Assembly: GCF_003144195.1 (NCBI RefSeq)
Contig: NW_020289999.1
Location: forward strand, 503,544-567,543
Origin: Ceraceosorus guamensis
Lineage: Eukaryota > Basidiomycota > Exobasidiomycetes > Ceraceosorales > Ceraceosoraceae
DNA length: 64,000 nt
Reading direction: 5' to 3'
Within the stretch, counting starts at the first letter, position 1. The number at the start of each line of letters is the position of its first letter. A program made the position numbers and the translations under genes. Shown piece by piece: positions 20,251 to 32,933 of the stretch. Under the pieces are notes generated by a model. The model was not told the DNA's origin and did not search any database. It worked only from the letters and a program-made list of their open reading frames with translations.

Positions 20251-22272
20251 ATGTCTCCCACCACACTAAGAACCCTGGCGGCTGCGCGGAGCTGCGCATT
20301 CGCAGTTCCCGCTCTTGCCACGCCAACCACAAGTATCGGAGCGGGTCACAGCGTCATCGCCTCAAGACATGCCAGTCGAGCGTCATCCAGCGCGCCTCCG
20401 CCCGGCGCTTTCCTGCGAGTGGCTACACGAAGGCATCTCGCTACGCACGCTCCCAGTCGCAGAGACTTTACCAAGCTGAATGCGGACCATGTGACGTCCA
20501 TCGCATCCCTCTTGTCCGCTCCATCCTCTTCCCTCCTCACCACCATCTCCACCTCCGACTCTTCCATCCCCACAGCGGACGCTTCAGATTTGGAATCGTT
20601 CAACACGGATTGGATGAACAAGTACAAGGGCCAATCTCCGTTGGTCGTCAAGCCCAAATCCACAAAGGAAGTGGCGGATGTTGTCAATTACTGCTATGAG
20701 CATGGAATCGCTGTTGTACCTCAGGGAGGCAACACGGGATTGGTGGGTGGTGGCGTGCCGGTGCATGACGAGGTTGTCATCAACCTGTCCAACTTGAACA
20801 ACATCAGGAGTTTCGACGAGGTTAGCGGTGAGTCGGCGATGTGGCGGGGATGGTCAAGCATGGCAGCTGCGCAGATTACGCTCGCTGGGTCCCTGAGCTT
20901 TTTCTTTTCAAGCAATGAGATTGCTGACACCCATGCATACGATGGCTTGGATGCAGGCACGCTGGTGTGCGATGCGGGATGCGTCTTGGAAGTGCTTGAC
21001 AATCATGTGGGCGAGAAGGGCTACATGATGCCTCTAGACTTGGGCGCCAAGGGATCTTGCCACATCGGTGGCAATGTAGCGACCAATGCTGGAGGCTTGA
21101 GATTCTTGCGCTATGGCAGCTTGCATGGAAACGTGTTAGGGCTGGAGGTGGTGCTGCCGGACGGGAGAATTTTGGATGGGCTCAGCACGTTGAGGAAAGA
21201 TAATACGGGTGAGTCGCTACTACAATGAGGCATCGATCAGCTGAGCACACTCGCGCGACTCGCTTGGCTCACCGAATATGCCCCACCCTGACTCGCTCGC
21301 CACAGGCTTTGATCTGAAACAGCTGTTCATAGGAAGCGAGGGATCTATCGGCCTGATCACTGGCGTCTCCATCGTAACCCCTCGTCGGCCAGCGGCTTTC
21401 AACGTCTCCGTCTTTGGGCTCAACTCATTCGAAGCTGTTCAGAAGCTCTTCCCTAAAGTCAAGGCATCACTCGGAGAGATCTTGTCAGCTTTCGAATTCT
21501 TTGATGCGCATGCCATGTCTCTCGTCAAGGGTCACGCCACCGCCGGGGTCAAAGATCCGTTCGAAGCTGCGCATCCCTTCTATGTGCTCATTGAGACGGG
21601 AGGTAGCAACAAGGACCACGATGATGAGAAGTTGTCAGCTTTGCTGGAAGAGCTGATCGAGGACGAATGGGTGGACGATGGCGTGTTAGCTGAGAATACG
21701 ACTCAGATCTCTCAGTTGTGGGCCTTGAGGGAAAGCATTCCGGAAGCTGCGGGCAAGGCTGGCAGGGTGTACAAGTATGACCTGTCCATGCCTGTGGAGA
21801 AGATGAACGAGTTGGTGGAGGAGATGAGGAGCCGATTCGAGTCCAAGGGCATCCTTGGTGCCGACAAGATGTTCAGCAGCGTCGTAGGCTACGGTCACAT
21901 AGGAGATGGAAATTTGCACATTAACATCGTGGCGAAGGAATACTCGGACGAAGCAGAGAGGGAGATAGAACCGTTCATCTACGAATGGACTTCGAATGTC
22001 AATGGGTCGATCAGCGCTGAACATGGGCTGGGAAGGATGAAGGCGGAGAAGATAGGGTATTCCAAGAGCGACGAGAGCATTAGGATCATGCAGGATTTGA
22101 AGAAGCTGTTCGATCCCAAGGGCATCTTTAACCCGCATAAGGTCAGTCACAAGCTGCCTCGCGCTGTTCTTGGGTTGCACGCGGGCGAAGCCAAACGCAT
22201 CGCACGACCTGCCGCTGATCAAATGCTACCGAATTGTTCTCCTTTGCCCGATAGTACCTGCCCGGGGCATGA
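20251..22272 (+). CDS. DLD2: D-2-hydroxyglutarate dehydrogenase, mitochondrial (Dld2-type)
   Basis: FAD flavoprotein oxidising D-2-hydroxyglutarate to 2-oxoglutarate (and D-lactate weakly), in the VAO/FAD-binding-4 family. Four exons: 20251-20827, 20957-21208, 21306-22141, 22255-22272, giving 560 aa. Residues 1-75 are Arg/Ala/Ser-rich without acidic residues, fitting a mitochondrial presequence. The FAD domain shows [15 protein letters not shown] and [19 protein letters not shown]; the C-terminal domain has [14 protein letters not shown] and [12 protein letters not shown] with the conserved His residues. These favour D2HGDH over D-lactate cytochrome c dehydrogenase. The last exon is only 18 nt and restores the usual C-terminus FNPHK|YLPGA. 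Intron 1 (129 nt) is stop-free and divisible by three. Confidence 0.92.
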
Positions 22273-23182
22273 GATGCTTGCTTCAGAACGTGTTGTCTCG
22301 TGATCTCAGCATCGCGCAGGTTCAGCGGAATGTCACTGCTCTTCTTTTCTTCTGGCTTGCCCCCTCTTATTCTGCCATGTGTTTTCGCAATGCATCTCTA
22401 TATGAGCATACATACACAAACATATACCCTACTCGGCTTCTTTTTAAGCGACAAATGTGTGCGTCGAAGCAGTCAGGAGGCTGCATGGCTGTGGCTGCTC
22501 GCGTAGACGCGGTCTAGGTATAAGGCTCGAGGCTTTCGAGGCGGCAGCATCGCTCAAGACTCATGTGTGCGCCTTTCATATCGAAAGACCCGAGACGCGA
22601 TCGAGACGCGAAATGCGGAGAGCCGCGGGGAGACGAGTCTTGATTAAGTCACGATCAGAATCAGATCGAGTCAGGACTTGCCTATTCGTGATTGACACAG
22701 TAGTGAGTGTGACTGTACGTCGCGTTGGTGAGGAACTGCAGCGACGCGTAAATAGGCGCGTGGAGGACGCGAGTCGTGAGTGCATGCATGCGCAGACGCA
22801 GCAGCAAACGCTCTTCTCCATCGCACAGCGTGGACGTGGTTATCGCGCGGGTGTGCGCGTTACGCGGTTGGCGCGGGCTAAGCGACTTGAATCACGTACC
22901 AGCATGCGATGATCGCGAACATGTGCAGCATTGTGTACACATATATACACAGCCAGCTGCCGGACCTCAGACACATCTGATCCACCTGAGTCGTACGCCA
23001 CACCATGTTCATCAGCTCGTGCTAATAAGCGATCCACCGACCGCTCTATAATACTCAAGACTGGATTGCGGACACGAGGTTACTCTCAACGACTTCACGA
23101 CTTCAAGCGCTTTTCAGATGCGATAGCACACACATTACAATCGCCCACTCGTTCAAAGCGCTTCGTGGCGCTGCTAGGCGGG
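22273..23182. other. 910 bp intergenic region between tandem genes DLD2 and SCC2
   Basis: 3' UTR of DLD2 and probable promoter and leader of SCC2. It contains one copy of the TCGTGA-core motif (AGTCGTGAGT at 22772-22781) and a TATATACA-like stretch near 22940. I see no gene. Confidence 0.5.
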
Positions 23183-26100
23183 ATGCACCGCTGGCCTTTC
23201 AGCGGAGGTTCTGGCTGGCCTCAGCAAACGGCACAGGAGTCTGTAGCTTCCCAGCAGCAGCAGCAGCATCAGCGGAACACTCATCAGTTCCATCAGAATC
23301 AACTTGAACATGTCACGCCGGCAGCAATTCCAAATCGACAGCCTGCTTCAGGATGGCCCACTTCGGAGCATGCAGAGGTTGATCGATTTAATCAGTTTCA
23401 GATGGCACCTGGCTCCTCTCAGACTTCAGCCCAACTGCAGCTTCCCGGGCTGCCGGCTCAATCGCCCTCCTTTCATCAGCATCAATCACATCATCAATTT
23501 CAGCAGAACCTGCCTCTGCGGGGCAGCTCGCCTTCTGCACAGCCTGCTCAGTCATCACGAATGCCCCATACTCCGAATGTGCAAGCACGAGAACATTCCA
23601 ATCCTGCAACGCAACAATTTCCAGGCAGACATCATGGATCTCAGAACTTTACGTCGGCCCCTTGGAGCTCATCACCTGCTGCCAATCAAGCTCCGCTCGC
23701 CAACGGAGCGACCGACTTCCCCTCATCTACTTTCTACCGACCAGACAACAGCTGGATTGTCTCACCCTCGAACCCCACTTCCCTTGCGCCAGGCACCCTG
23801 CCTTCTTCCTCGAACCTGCGTCCGCAGGCTCATCAGCCCCGCTCTAGCGCATTTAGCCAGCCTTCCTTTCCGTCTCATCCACATGCCCACCTGATCCCTC
23901 CCACACCATCCTCGAGCCAGCTCTCACCAGACTGGCCTCAAGGGCACGGCTATCAAGCCATGTCACAGCCACCCACCACGCACACGACGCCTCAGTCAAG
24001 CATTGCAGGTCCTCCTGGAGCACGTTTGCAGCCAGTCATATCCCAGCATACACAACAAATCCCACAGACGACCCACAAGAATGGCCAGCTTTCTCGCTCG
24101 GATCCGTTAGCATCGCTGTATGCGCTTGGCTTGTCGCCTCCATACAATGCGAATGCTGCGCAGGGTCCTTTCAATGCGTCTCGGGCTGTTCCTGGGCCCT
24201 CGCAGCAGCAAGCAACAGCGCAGAAGAACAACCTGGCCCAATCGCAAGGATCTTGTGAGTACCTTGAGCGCTGCAATCACTCTCGGAACGAATGAAGGGG
24301 AGGCGCAGAGGTGCATCGCAGGGGCAGCCAGGCGCCGCGTGCCTCTGAAAAGGCTCGCGAGGCTTGGTGGTGAGGTGGTCTGTCGGGCGCTGATCATGAA
24401 TGCCCGCTTCACAGCTTCCGAGACGATCTCGCGGCAAGGCAATCTCGAGACAGCGTTCAGTCCGCCAATGACTCCTTCTTTCAAAGCGTTTTCTCCTGCA
24501 GCCCCTAAATCGCACGGACACAACCCTTCGAGCGGAAGCAGGTGCGTGGCTGCTATGCAGATTAGATGGTCTCGCAACGTCGGCTGACATGATCAATTGC
24601 CTTCGCGCTACGCCTGTTCCCGGCTGCAAAAGCGGTCAGCTATATACTCCTCACGCCGGGCCTGCAATCGAAGCTCAAAGAAGCCATGGAGAGCCTTCAG
24701 TCCCTCCACCTGCGGCATATCGCTCTTCGCTCTCAGATGCCCTCACGTTCTCGCCCCCAAAGAGCCACGCGCACCCGTCACAATCTCAAAGAATCGATCC
24801 TCGGGATCAAGCGCAGTATGCGAAAGCTATGCCGCCCCAGCCAAGTCCCTCGTGGAGACCTGCTTCCCAAGACCCTCGACTTAGCCAGGCAGCCGCATCA
24901 CATCAAGTCAATCAAATGAGGCCAGCATCAGGACAGGGGCGACCACAGGAGCAGTATGCAGACAATAGCCATATTTCTTCCTCGCAGACCTCGATTCCAC
25001 ATCAGCAGGGCTTTGGCTCTGGCTCGGTGGCTTTTGGACCAGGGCTCTTTTCGGGTGCATGGAACGCAGGTCACACTGTTCCGCCTAGTACTCCACCCAG
25101 ATCACATCCTCCACCTGGCATCCTAATGGAATCACCAGACCCTCTGAATGTGCTTTCGCCAGCGTCGGGCCTGCGCAGCGGCGTTCCATCTGCCAGTCGG
25201 CTGCCGTCGCACTTGATGCACAGCAACGACGGCAGTCCGTTAGCCTTGCAGCAGAGCGGGACTAATTTGTGGGGCCAGAGCCCTTCCAAACCTCCCAAAC
25301 ATCCTTTCAACGACGGCAGCGCTGAAGTCGTCGTAGACCGCAAATTCAAGGACAAGAACAGGCCGCCTAAGCCCAAGGTTGCTCAAGTGAGAACGCCGAG
25401 TCCTGGCAAGAAGTCAGGTGCTGTGGTTCGCTCGCCAATGAAGCGTCAGGAGATCTACGTCGATGTCCCATCGCTGCCGTCCGGCACATGGCCGCGTGAA
25501 CGCTCGGCAGGACTCGCCACGCCGCGTAGCCAAGAGACTCCTTCGAACGTGGTCGTGTCAGGCCCTGTTGATCAGAAATCGCGCTTCAAGGTCGGCAGTC
25601 CACTTGGAGCTGCAGCAGACTATGATGATGACCAGGAATACGATGATCAGTGGGACTCGGCAGATGCCGAGGGCAGCGATTACGAAAGCGACGATGTGGA
25701 TCTCATCTTGACCTCTAGCTCCGGGCAGAACAAGACGCCTTCGACGTCGGCTAGCCGGGGTCGGCGTCACGGGACCATGGTGCGAATTAGTGGAGGGCTT
25801 GTGAAAAGTGCGACAAGACGAGGTGAGTACTTTGGGCTGCGTGCGTGCTCGTTGCGCTCTGCCAGCTAAGGCCCGTTGTACCCTGCAGCCCCCACTCAGA
25901 GATTAAGCGACTTGATGGAAGACTTGTTCGAAGCTGACGACAGTCTGCCAGATCGCAGCGATCTCGCGAACATGGATTCGAGCACCCACCTGCCGCCGCC
26001 AAGCGACCAATTCTTCGAACTTCAAATGGGCACTGGTGTGCCCAAGTCGAGCGTGCTGCGCGATCTGCAACGCGCCATCCGCGCTGCTGCGAGGATTCGC

Positions 26101-29100
26101 GTGCCGTCGGCTGGTGGTAGAGCAGCCAGCGCCTCGCCAGAAAAGCAACAAATCCCTGGCGCACCTGCCAGACTATCTGACCTTGATCCTCAGCGACTGG
26201 GCCGCTTGCTGAGGATTGTGGAGCGCGCAGTCCGTATTGCTGAGAATGTGGAGGTGCTACCTGTCATGGATGCTTCTTCAGCGGTAGCTTCCAGAGCGAA
26301 AGCCAAGACAAAGCGCAAAGCGAACGGACAAGGCAAGGCGCGGGGCGCGAACAAAAGAGCCAGAGGCTCTTCGGGATCGGCATCTAGATCACCGGCAAGG
26401 GACAGCGATGCCACTCCTCCTCTTGAGGAGGAAGACCAGGACGCACATCATAATCAGCGTGCGAGCGGCGGATTCGATAGAGGCGATGCATCAGCCTCTA
26501 TGCCTGGGCGCTCTCCCAGCGCAGCGGCCAGCTCGTTGGGCACCCCACCTTTAGATGACGACCCTGTCACTCAACAACTCGCTCTGAGCGGCAGGATCAA
26601 CCTCATCACGTATGGCGTTTTAGCAGCGGACTGCTGTCTCACCATCTTGACAGGTGATGAACTACCCAAACACTTGGCCTCGGAAGACATCGTGCGACCA
26701 GCCTTCGATGCCATCAAACATTCGCTCGAGCGAGCCATCTTGCCTTTTATCGAAGCATGCGCTGGCGGAGGAAGCAACGCTGTCCATCCTCTGCTGCATC
26801 TACTCGTCCACGACCTTGCGCCCACCGCTGCGAAAAAGGGTCGGACTAAAGCATCGACCAAGTCTGGCAAGCACGTTGCGGATCCGGCCGAATCTGGCAG
26901 AAATCCTGGCGCCCAGGCTTGTGCGGATGCTTTTGCTCGATTATTCAAAAGTACTTGCAGCGCTCTTGGTCAAATTCAGCGACTGGTCAAGCTGCAGAAC
27001 ATGGCCTTATCTGAGTCTCTTGTCATCAGCGCCGTCTATGCTGGCATTCAACCCTTCTTCGTGCTGGAGCCCGAGTCTGGAGGTTTGTCGGAGGGCAAGT
27101 CAGAAGCTGCAAAAGGCGCTGCAAGAGGACGACAAGCGATGACTGTACTTGGAGCAGGCTTGGGAGCCATGCGGAGTCTCAGACTGCCTTGCCTAAATCT
27201 GCTGCGAAACGTCTTTGCCAGGCATCAGGACATGCGGCAGTGGATCGTCGAGGAGATTTTGACAAGCCTAATTAAATTACCCGACATGCGCAAGTCTCGT
27301 CGACAACACGCATTGCGCACCGGCAAATCGATCCACTCAGTCACTGCGCTACTTCTTCAACTGATCCAAGCCGCCTCGCAGGGGCGGGCTGTCGCTTTCC
27401 AAAGCTCAATTTTTGGCAGTAGGCAAAGTGCTCATCCAGACTCGCGGAGCGCCAATCAAAACTTATCAGATGAGGAGAGGGACGAGGACGGCGTGCGTCT
27501 CGAGATAGGGCAATGGAGCCGAGCACTCGATGGAGCGAAGCAGGCTGCGAGAGAGGTTGCCGCGTATCTGATGCAGAGGTGAGTCGGACACTAGTCGAAG
27601 AAGCACAGCTCTGGTGCTGACGTCTTGCATTTTGATCTTATCGTCGTTAGAGTGAACTCTAGTGGCAAAGTGGTCAAGACTGGCTCAGACAACAGCTACG
27701 CGGCCATCGTCGAGAACCTCGTCAACGATCTTCTTGCTACTCTTTTCCTTCCAGAATGGCCAGCAGCTGGACTCTTGTTGACCAGTCTGTGTCGAAGCTT
27801 CATCGCAAGTCTGGACGATCCAAAGTCCACTCCAGACGCTCGCGGCGTCGCGCTTGACCAAATCGGGCCGGTCGCTGCGCGTCTGCAGGAAATTCAGCTG
27901 CGCATCAAGTTCTCCGGCAAGAGTGAGCACGGACATCAACAGACACGCGCGATTCCAACCATCCTAGAGATCGAAAGGTCGCTACACGAAGGTCAGCTTG
28001 ATCTTCTCAACGGCGCGTACGCTGCTGTCTTGGAACATCTCGCAGCTGCTGAATCGGACGATCAAGCCGCAGAAACCGCGAGCGAATTCACCCTTTCGCA
28101 GTGGGGCTGCGAACTTGCCGCCGCTCTCGTGCGTGCTTCGGATGCTTGCGATGCAGCTGAGCGAGAGCACGAAGAGGAAGGTGAAGACCCGGCTGGAGAT
28201 GGCATCGTGATCGAAATTGGACGCAGCGCACGACGTCTAGAACGCATCCAGACCTTCATCAGCGCCCTAGCGCGATCTTTGACGAACGTCGGCGAGAGAG
28301 CCGGCAGTCGCCTCATCACACAAGGCAACGTCTTTGAAACGCGCTCAGAAGAGGACTACCGCGCCATCTTGCTGGTTTGTGAGGAAGTAGGAGCATCGAG
28401 TGCCTTTATGGTCACGCAGGAGTATCTCGTGCGCAGTCTCATCACAGCGCTCGACGGGCAAGCTGTTGGCAATCGAACGCGGGCTCTTCGGAGTCTGGGC
28501 CGTAGCGCAGTCGTCGATGATAATTTGTTGGATGACGTCGACATTAGAGCGGCGATTGAGACGCGCTTGTACGACGAAAGCGCTAGTGTCCGCGAGGCCG
28601 CACTCGCTCTGCTTGGGCGATATGCTTTGCGGCTGCCCGAACGCCTCGAGTCTCAGTACCCTGTACTGTGCGAACGAGTCAATGATGCCGGACTTTCCGT
28701 TCGTAAGCGGGCTTTGCGATTGCTAGCAAGCATCTATGCCACCTCGCGCATACAATCAACACGGATCGACGCCTGCGTACGGATTGTGCGCTGCGTCTTT
28801 GACGAAGACAATGGGATGCAAGAACTTGCCGTCGGCACCATCGGATCGCTCTGGCTCAACCTTGCCGCTCCTTCTGAAGGCAAACCTGGAAGACCGAAGT
28901 CAGGCGCAGCACTTTTAAGCTCGAAGCCAGAGGAGGAAGATGTTGCTGAGGCCATCATCGACGACGCAGATGATGCCGCGGTATTCGTCTCGGACACTAG
29001 CTTTGAGGGTAAGATACAGACTCTCATTGCGGTGGCTGGTTTGATCCGTGAGAAGCCATCTCCGCTTGAAGCTGTTTTGGAGCGCATCATGTCACGTTGT

Positions 29101-31419
29101 GAGCCAGCGCAAGCCCCTGCTCTACTAGCACGTCTCCGAGAACTTAGCGACGCCATGGTGGACAGTCTGGTAGACGCGCACGAGCTTCAAGCTAAGGACG
29201 TTGTTGAGCGCATCCGCACGGTGCACTTGCTTGCTTCTACCAATCCGAGCATCATCACCATAGCGAAGGCGCGCGCGCTGCAGCCCTTTCTCAAGAGCGC
29301 TTCTACGCCAGAGGACTATACCATCATGGAATATCTGCTTCGCATATTCCGCGCCTGCCTGCCGCACATGCCGAAGACTGCATTGTCGTTTGCAGAATCC
29401 CTTGAGCAGACTATGACTCCGCTAGTCAGCAAGCCACCGGCGAAACCTGCTGCGCCAGTTCTGCAAGAATTGATCGCTGCATACTGCACGGTCATCAAGA
29501 CGCACACGCATCACTATCAGTACCTGATCAAAACGCTGAGACTGTGCTTGCACCGCCTTCGAGCAGTACGCAACACGTTGGCGGCAAATCCGGACACCAA
29601 GCCGGATGCTACAGCTCGATTGTTGATGTCGATGATAGCGCTGTTGTGCGAGCACGCCGACTTCGATAAGATTGCAAGTGAGGATGAAGACCGAAAGCAT
29701 GACTTGCGCGCGCTTTGCGGCGAAAAGTCAGTCGTAGAAGAAGTCTTTGCCCTCGTACTTGGTCTGTATCAAGCGTCGCCAGATCGGGCCTTTCAGACGA
29801 CCGCGTTGCAAAGCTTGGGCTTCATGTTCCGAGCGCATCCGGGTCTCATTACGAAAGACTCGACTCGCAAGATTATGTCGAGAGTCTTCCGTGATGGCGA
29901 CGCTGGCGAGCGAGATCTGTTGCTACGCATCGTCCGCGAGTTCTTGACCAGCGAACAGAGGCGAAGCTCACCAGAGGCCGCCAACGCGAAGAACCGTGCG
30001 AGCTTGTCAAATTCGGCGACGCTCATTGCAACACCGCAAAAGGTGGAGATGAATGAACTAATCGGCAACACGGAAACCTTCGCCGACACCGGTGTAAGCG
30101 CTGCACTCATCCAAGCCTATTTGTCAAACTTCCTCGAGGCTGCAAGAGACGTCTACAATCCATCCATTCAACGGACGGGCATGGACATCCTCAAGTTCAC
30201 CGTGCACCAAGGTGTATCCCATCCGCTGCAGTGCGTTCCGACGCTCATTGCTCTGGAAACTGTGCCAGACACCTCCATCTCTGCCAAAGCTCTTGCACTG
30301 CACGACTATCTTTCGTCGAAGCACGCCTCGATATTGGCAGCTCGGTATCTGGACTTCGCGAAAGAGTCTTTCGACTATCAGACTGTGCTGCAGAGCAATG
30401 GACCGGTCCGGGGTCATCGCTTTCTGGAGCGAAGCGAGACTCCGGTAGCTGCTCTGCGAGGATGGTACTCCCTGCTGCGGGATAAGCGCAACACGCGCCT
30501 TGACTTCCTGCGTGCCGTCGTCAAAGCTCTGGACGTCAACACTGCATCGGGAAGGTGCTCGGGAGGCGAAGTGCTCTTCGCTCGGTACATTGCCGAGAAC
30601 CTTGCCGCTCTCGAGTACAAGACACTGGAGGAGGTGTTTAGCGTGATCGGCTTTCTGCGCACTATACTCAGCGTTACGGGCATGATGATTCACTCGCAGG
30701 TCGAAGACGAGCTCAACCGTGAAGATTCTGGGGACGAAGAGGATTTCAGCGAAGACGCTGATGCGATCGAAGTTGATGAGATGACCAGCGAAGGCCCTCA
30801 AAATCAAGGAAACCCGGCCGATTTTCTCGACGGTCACAGTCAAGCCCTCTCCTCCGAATTGTCATCTGTCGGAGACTTCTCGCAGCTTGTGGATCTTTCT
30901 CAGCCTCGAGCGTCGACGCGAAGCGGACAAAGGCGCAAGGGTGGCACGCTCGCGACCTCCCGCGCAGCTCTCGTAATGGGCGTTGCGCTACTGCTCCGGA
31001 ACCACCTGAAACGTTTGTACAATCTTTCTGAAGAGTGAGTTCCGCTTTGTCACCTTGCTGCTGAGTGATCACGTCGCTGACAATCCCATCTGCTACCACG
31101 CAGGAAATGCAAGAATTGGCAGCCCAACAAGCGCCAGTCGAGCGGAGCCGATCGCCCAGCCACGCGCAAGCTCGACGGGCGCTTGGTAGCGCTCAATCTT
31201 GAGGCGCTTCAAGGAGCGGTGCCCCTTTCTGCTAAGAGCGTCGAACCTTTCGTGCCAGCAGTGGATGAGAATATGCCCAATGATGACATGGAAACGCCTC
31301 CTCCGACCCAACAAAGCCGCAAACAAGTGGCACTGGTTCAGATGGCCAGCTTCGAGCAGCTTGTCCGCGAGGAAGGCACGCTGGATGAGCCCGACGATAA
31401 GGACGACGATTGGATGTAG
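23183..31419 (+). CDS. SCC2: Cohesin loader Scc2 / Mis4 / NIPBL
   Basis: Large HEAT-repeat protein that with Scc4 loads cohesin on chromatin. Six exons (23183-24254, 24415-24541, 24633-25822, 25889-27578, 27651-31034, 31104-31419) splice to 2,592 aa. Residues 1-~800 are Gln/Pro/Ser-rich and probably disordered, starting MHRWPFSGGSGWPQQ; Scc4 binding is expected in this part. An acidic patch (DYDDDQEYDDQWDS) follows near residue 740. The conserved HEAT hook includes TSLCRSFIASLDDP, ARGVALDQIGPVAARLQEIQ and DNLLDDVDIRAAIETRLYDE, and the C-terminal block LLLRNHLKRLYNLSEEKC is read across the last intron. The ATG at 23183 was chosen because the upstream in-frame sequence has no protein-like character and lies in the leader. 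The short exon 2 (127 nt) is less certain than the others. Confidence 0.9.
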
Positions 31420-31622
31420 AGAAAGGGAAGGGCCAAAGGGGGGGGCCAGAGACTGCAAAGACGTGGCGTTCCGATCCATGACAGGCAAATCACCACATTT
31501 TGAAATGTACACTACGCATAAGATAGCATTGAGCAGTGTCAGGTCTTGGAGCGCCAGCCTCACTTGAGGTGTAGTAAGGGTGCAGGGAGCCGGAGAACAA
31601 AAAAAAACCTTCATCGGCCCTC
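31420..31622. terminator. Short convergent 3' region SCC2/CAX4
   Basis: 203 bp between two stop codons. It contains a G run near 31440 and an A9 run near 31600. Both genes must end transcription here or overlap at their 3' ends; no specific terminator motif is evident. Confidence 0.4.
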
Positions 31623-32475
31623 TTACAATCCGACGCGTTTTCGAATTGTGCCTTCTATCTGAGTAAGCCATCTGTCTGTACTGGGCACAAGCACGGTGCT
31701 CAGACCGTCGGAGAGCCAAGCCGGCCCTGCACTAGCGTTTGTGCCATGCCAGAGCACGCTCAGCGATAAAGCTGAGACGGTGCCCAGAGCAGCGCCAGCC
31801 AGTGTCTGAGCTGGGGTGTGCAGTCCCAGTTGCACGCGCGACCACATGACGGTAGGCGCAATCAAAATGACTCCGACTTGAAGCGGGAAGTAGTCTTTTG
31901 GCAAGGCCAATGCCAGGTACAGACACATGAAGGTCATGGTACTGAGGAATAATGCACGTGTCAGATGTCGTTCGGAGGCGATCAGGATGGGCAAGGAGGG
32001 GCATCGTCTCACGAGGAATGGGTCGAGGGCATACCGTGAGTCTTTGTCACGGCGGAGCCTTGCGGTCTGGGCTGCTTGATGACCTTCTTCAGAAGTTTTG
32101 CTGGGGAGGGACGGATTTGCACGGCAGGTGAGCATGAGCGTCACGCATGCGGACATCGCAGGAAGGCTTTGCCGATGCTCACCAACCCATCCAGTACCCA
32201 GCGCTCCGGCGACGTAGTACAAAGAATGCGTGTTGCGCAAGCACAGCACGCCAATCGTTGTGCTTGCTGTCACCACTCCTTGGGTCTGTCCGTCGTCGCG
32301 ATGAGATCAATTGGAGACCTTGATGTCACGAGATCACTCAATCTCGACTCACATGCTTCAAGAATCGAAGAAAGGGACCGATCTTCTTGTCTGGCGGAGG
32401 TGGTGGAACTTCGTTCAACTTTTCCGCGACATCGGAAGAAGTCGAACCCTGCTGAGGTCTCTTTCTGGGCGGCAT
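31623..32475 (-). CDS. CAX4: Dolichyldiphosphatase (Cax4/DOLPP1-type PAP2 phosphatase)
   Basis: ER-membrane phosphatase that removes a phosphate from dolichyl diphosphate during lipid-carrier recycling for N-glycosylation. Four exons (32475-32353, 32285-32183, 32100-32013, 31941-31623) give 210 aa. The three PAP2 catalytic motifs are complete only after splicing: KQPRP, then THGMPSTHS across the last intron, and SRVQLGLHTPAQTLAGA. The spacing (GMPSTHS form of motif 2) matches dolichyldiphosphatases better than plain lipid phosphate phosphatases. Hydrophobic segments flank these motifs (residues about 45-75, 105-145 and 165-180). The N-terminus is short, basic and Pro-rich (MPPRKRPQQGSTSS). 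The C-terminus has a short extension ending RKRVGL. The gene is divergent from UTP10. Confidence 0.85.
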
Positions 32476-32933
32476 CTTGTTGACTGTGAGATGTCTAAGT
32501 ACTGTCTGATTATCCCTGTATCCAGCTTGATCGCATTTGTCGCTGCTTGCTGTGAAAGTCTTGGTAATTGAATGATATCAGGCGTCACCTGTGACGTTTG
32601 TAGGTGATTATTCGTCCAAACCGGATGGGCAAGGTGGAGGAAAGGCGTGAGTTGATGACGCGTGTGTCTACGTCCCGCGTTGCTCGCTCGGCGATCCGCG
32701 GACTTGAGACGTGTGCGGACAATCACGTGATCCGGTGGAAGAAAAAATTGTTGGAAAGCGGCGTCCCTGCGCTGACAAAAGAGCAAGAGGGCCGCGACAG
32801 CACACGCGACTTGTCTCAGCACACCCACACTTACACCTACACCGACATCTCTTGTTTTCTGGCGGACTCATTAGGTTCAAGGAAGGAGCTCGCTTTGTTG
32901 CGCGGCGATTGAAGAGGCCTTCCCCACGTCACA
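32476..32933. promoter_or_regulatory. Bidirectional intergenic region CAX4/UTP10
   Basis: 458 bp between divergent start codons. A CAC/TACACC-rich stretch lies near 32820-32845. I recognise no defined element. Confidence 0.45.

Noticed and set aside
30124-30843. 239-codon antisense frame in SCC2
   Set aside because: It is a shadow of the HEAT-repeat coding sequence on the other strand; long antisense frames also occur in UTP10, DDB1 and the 49653 gene.
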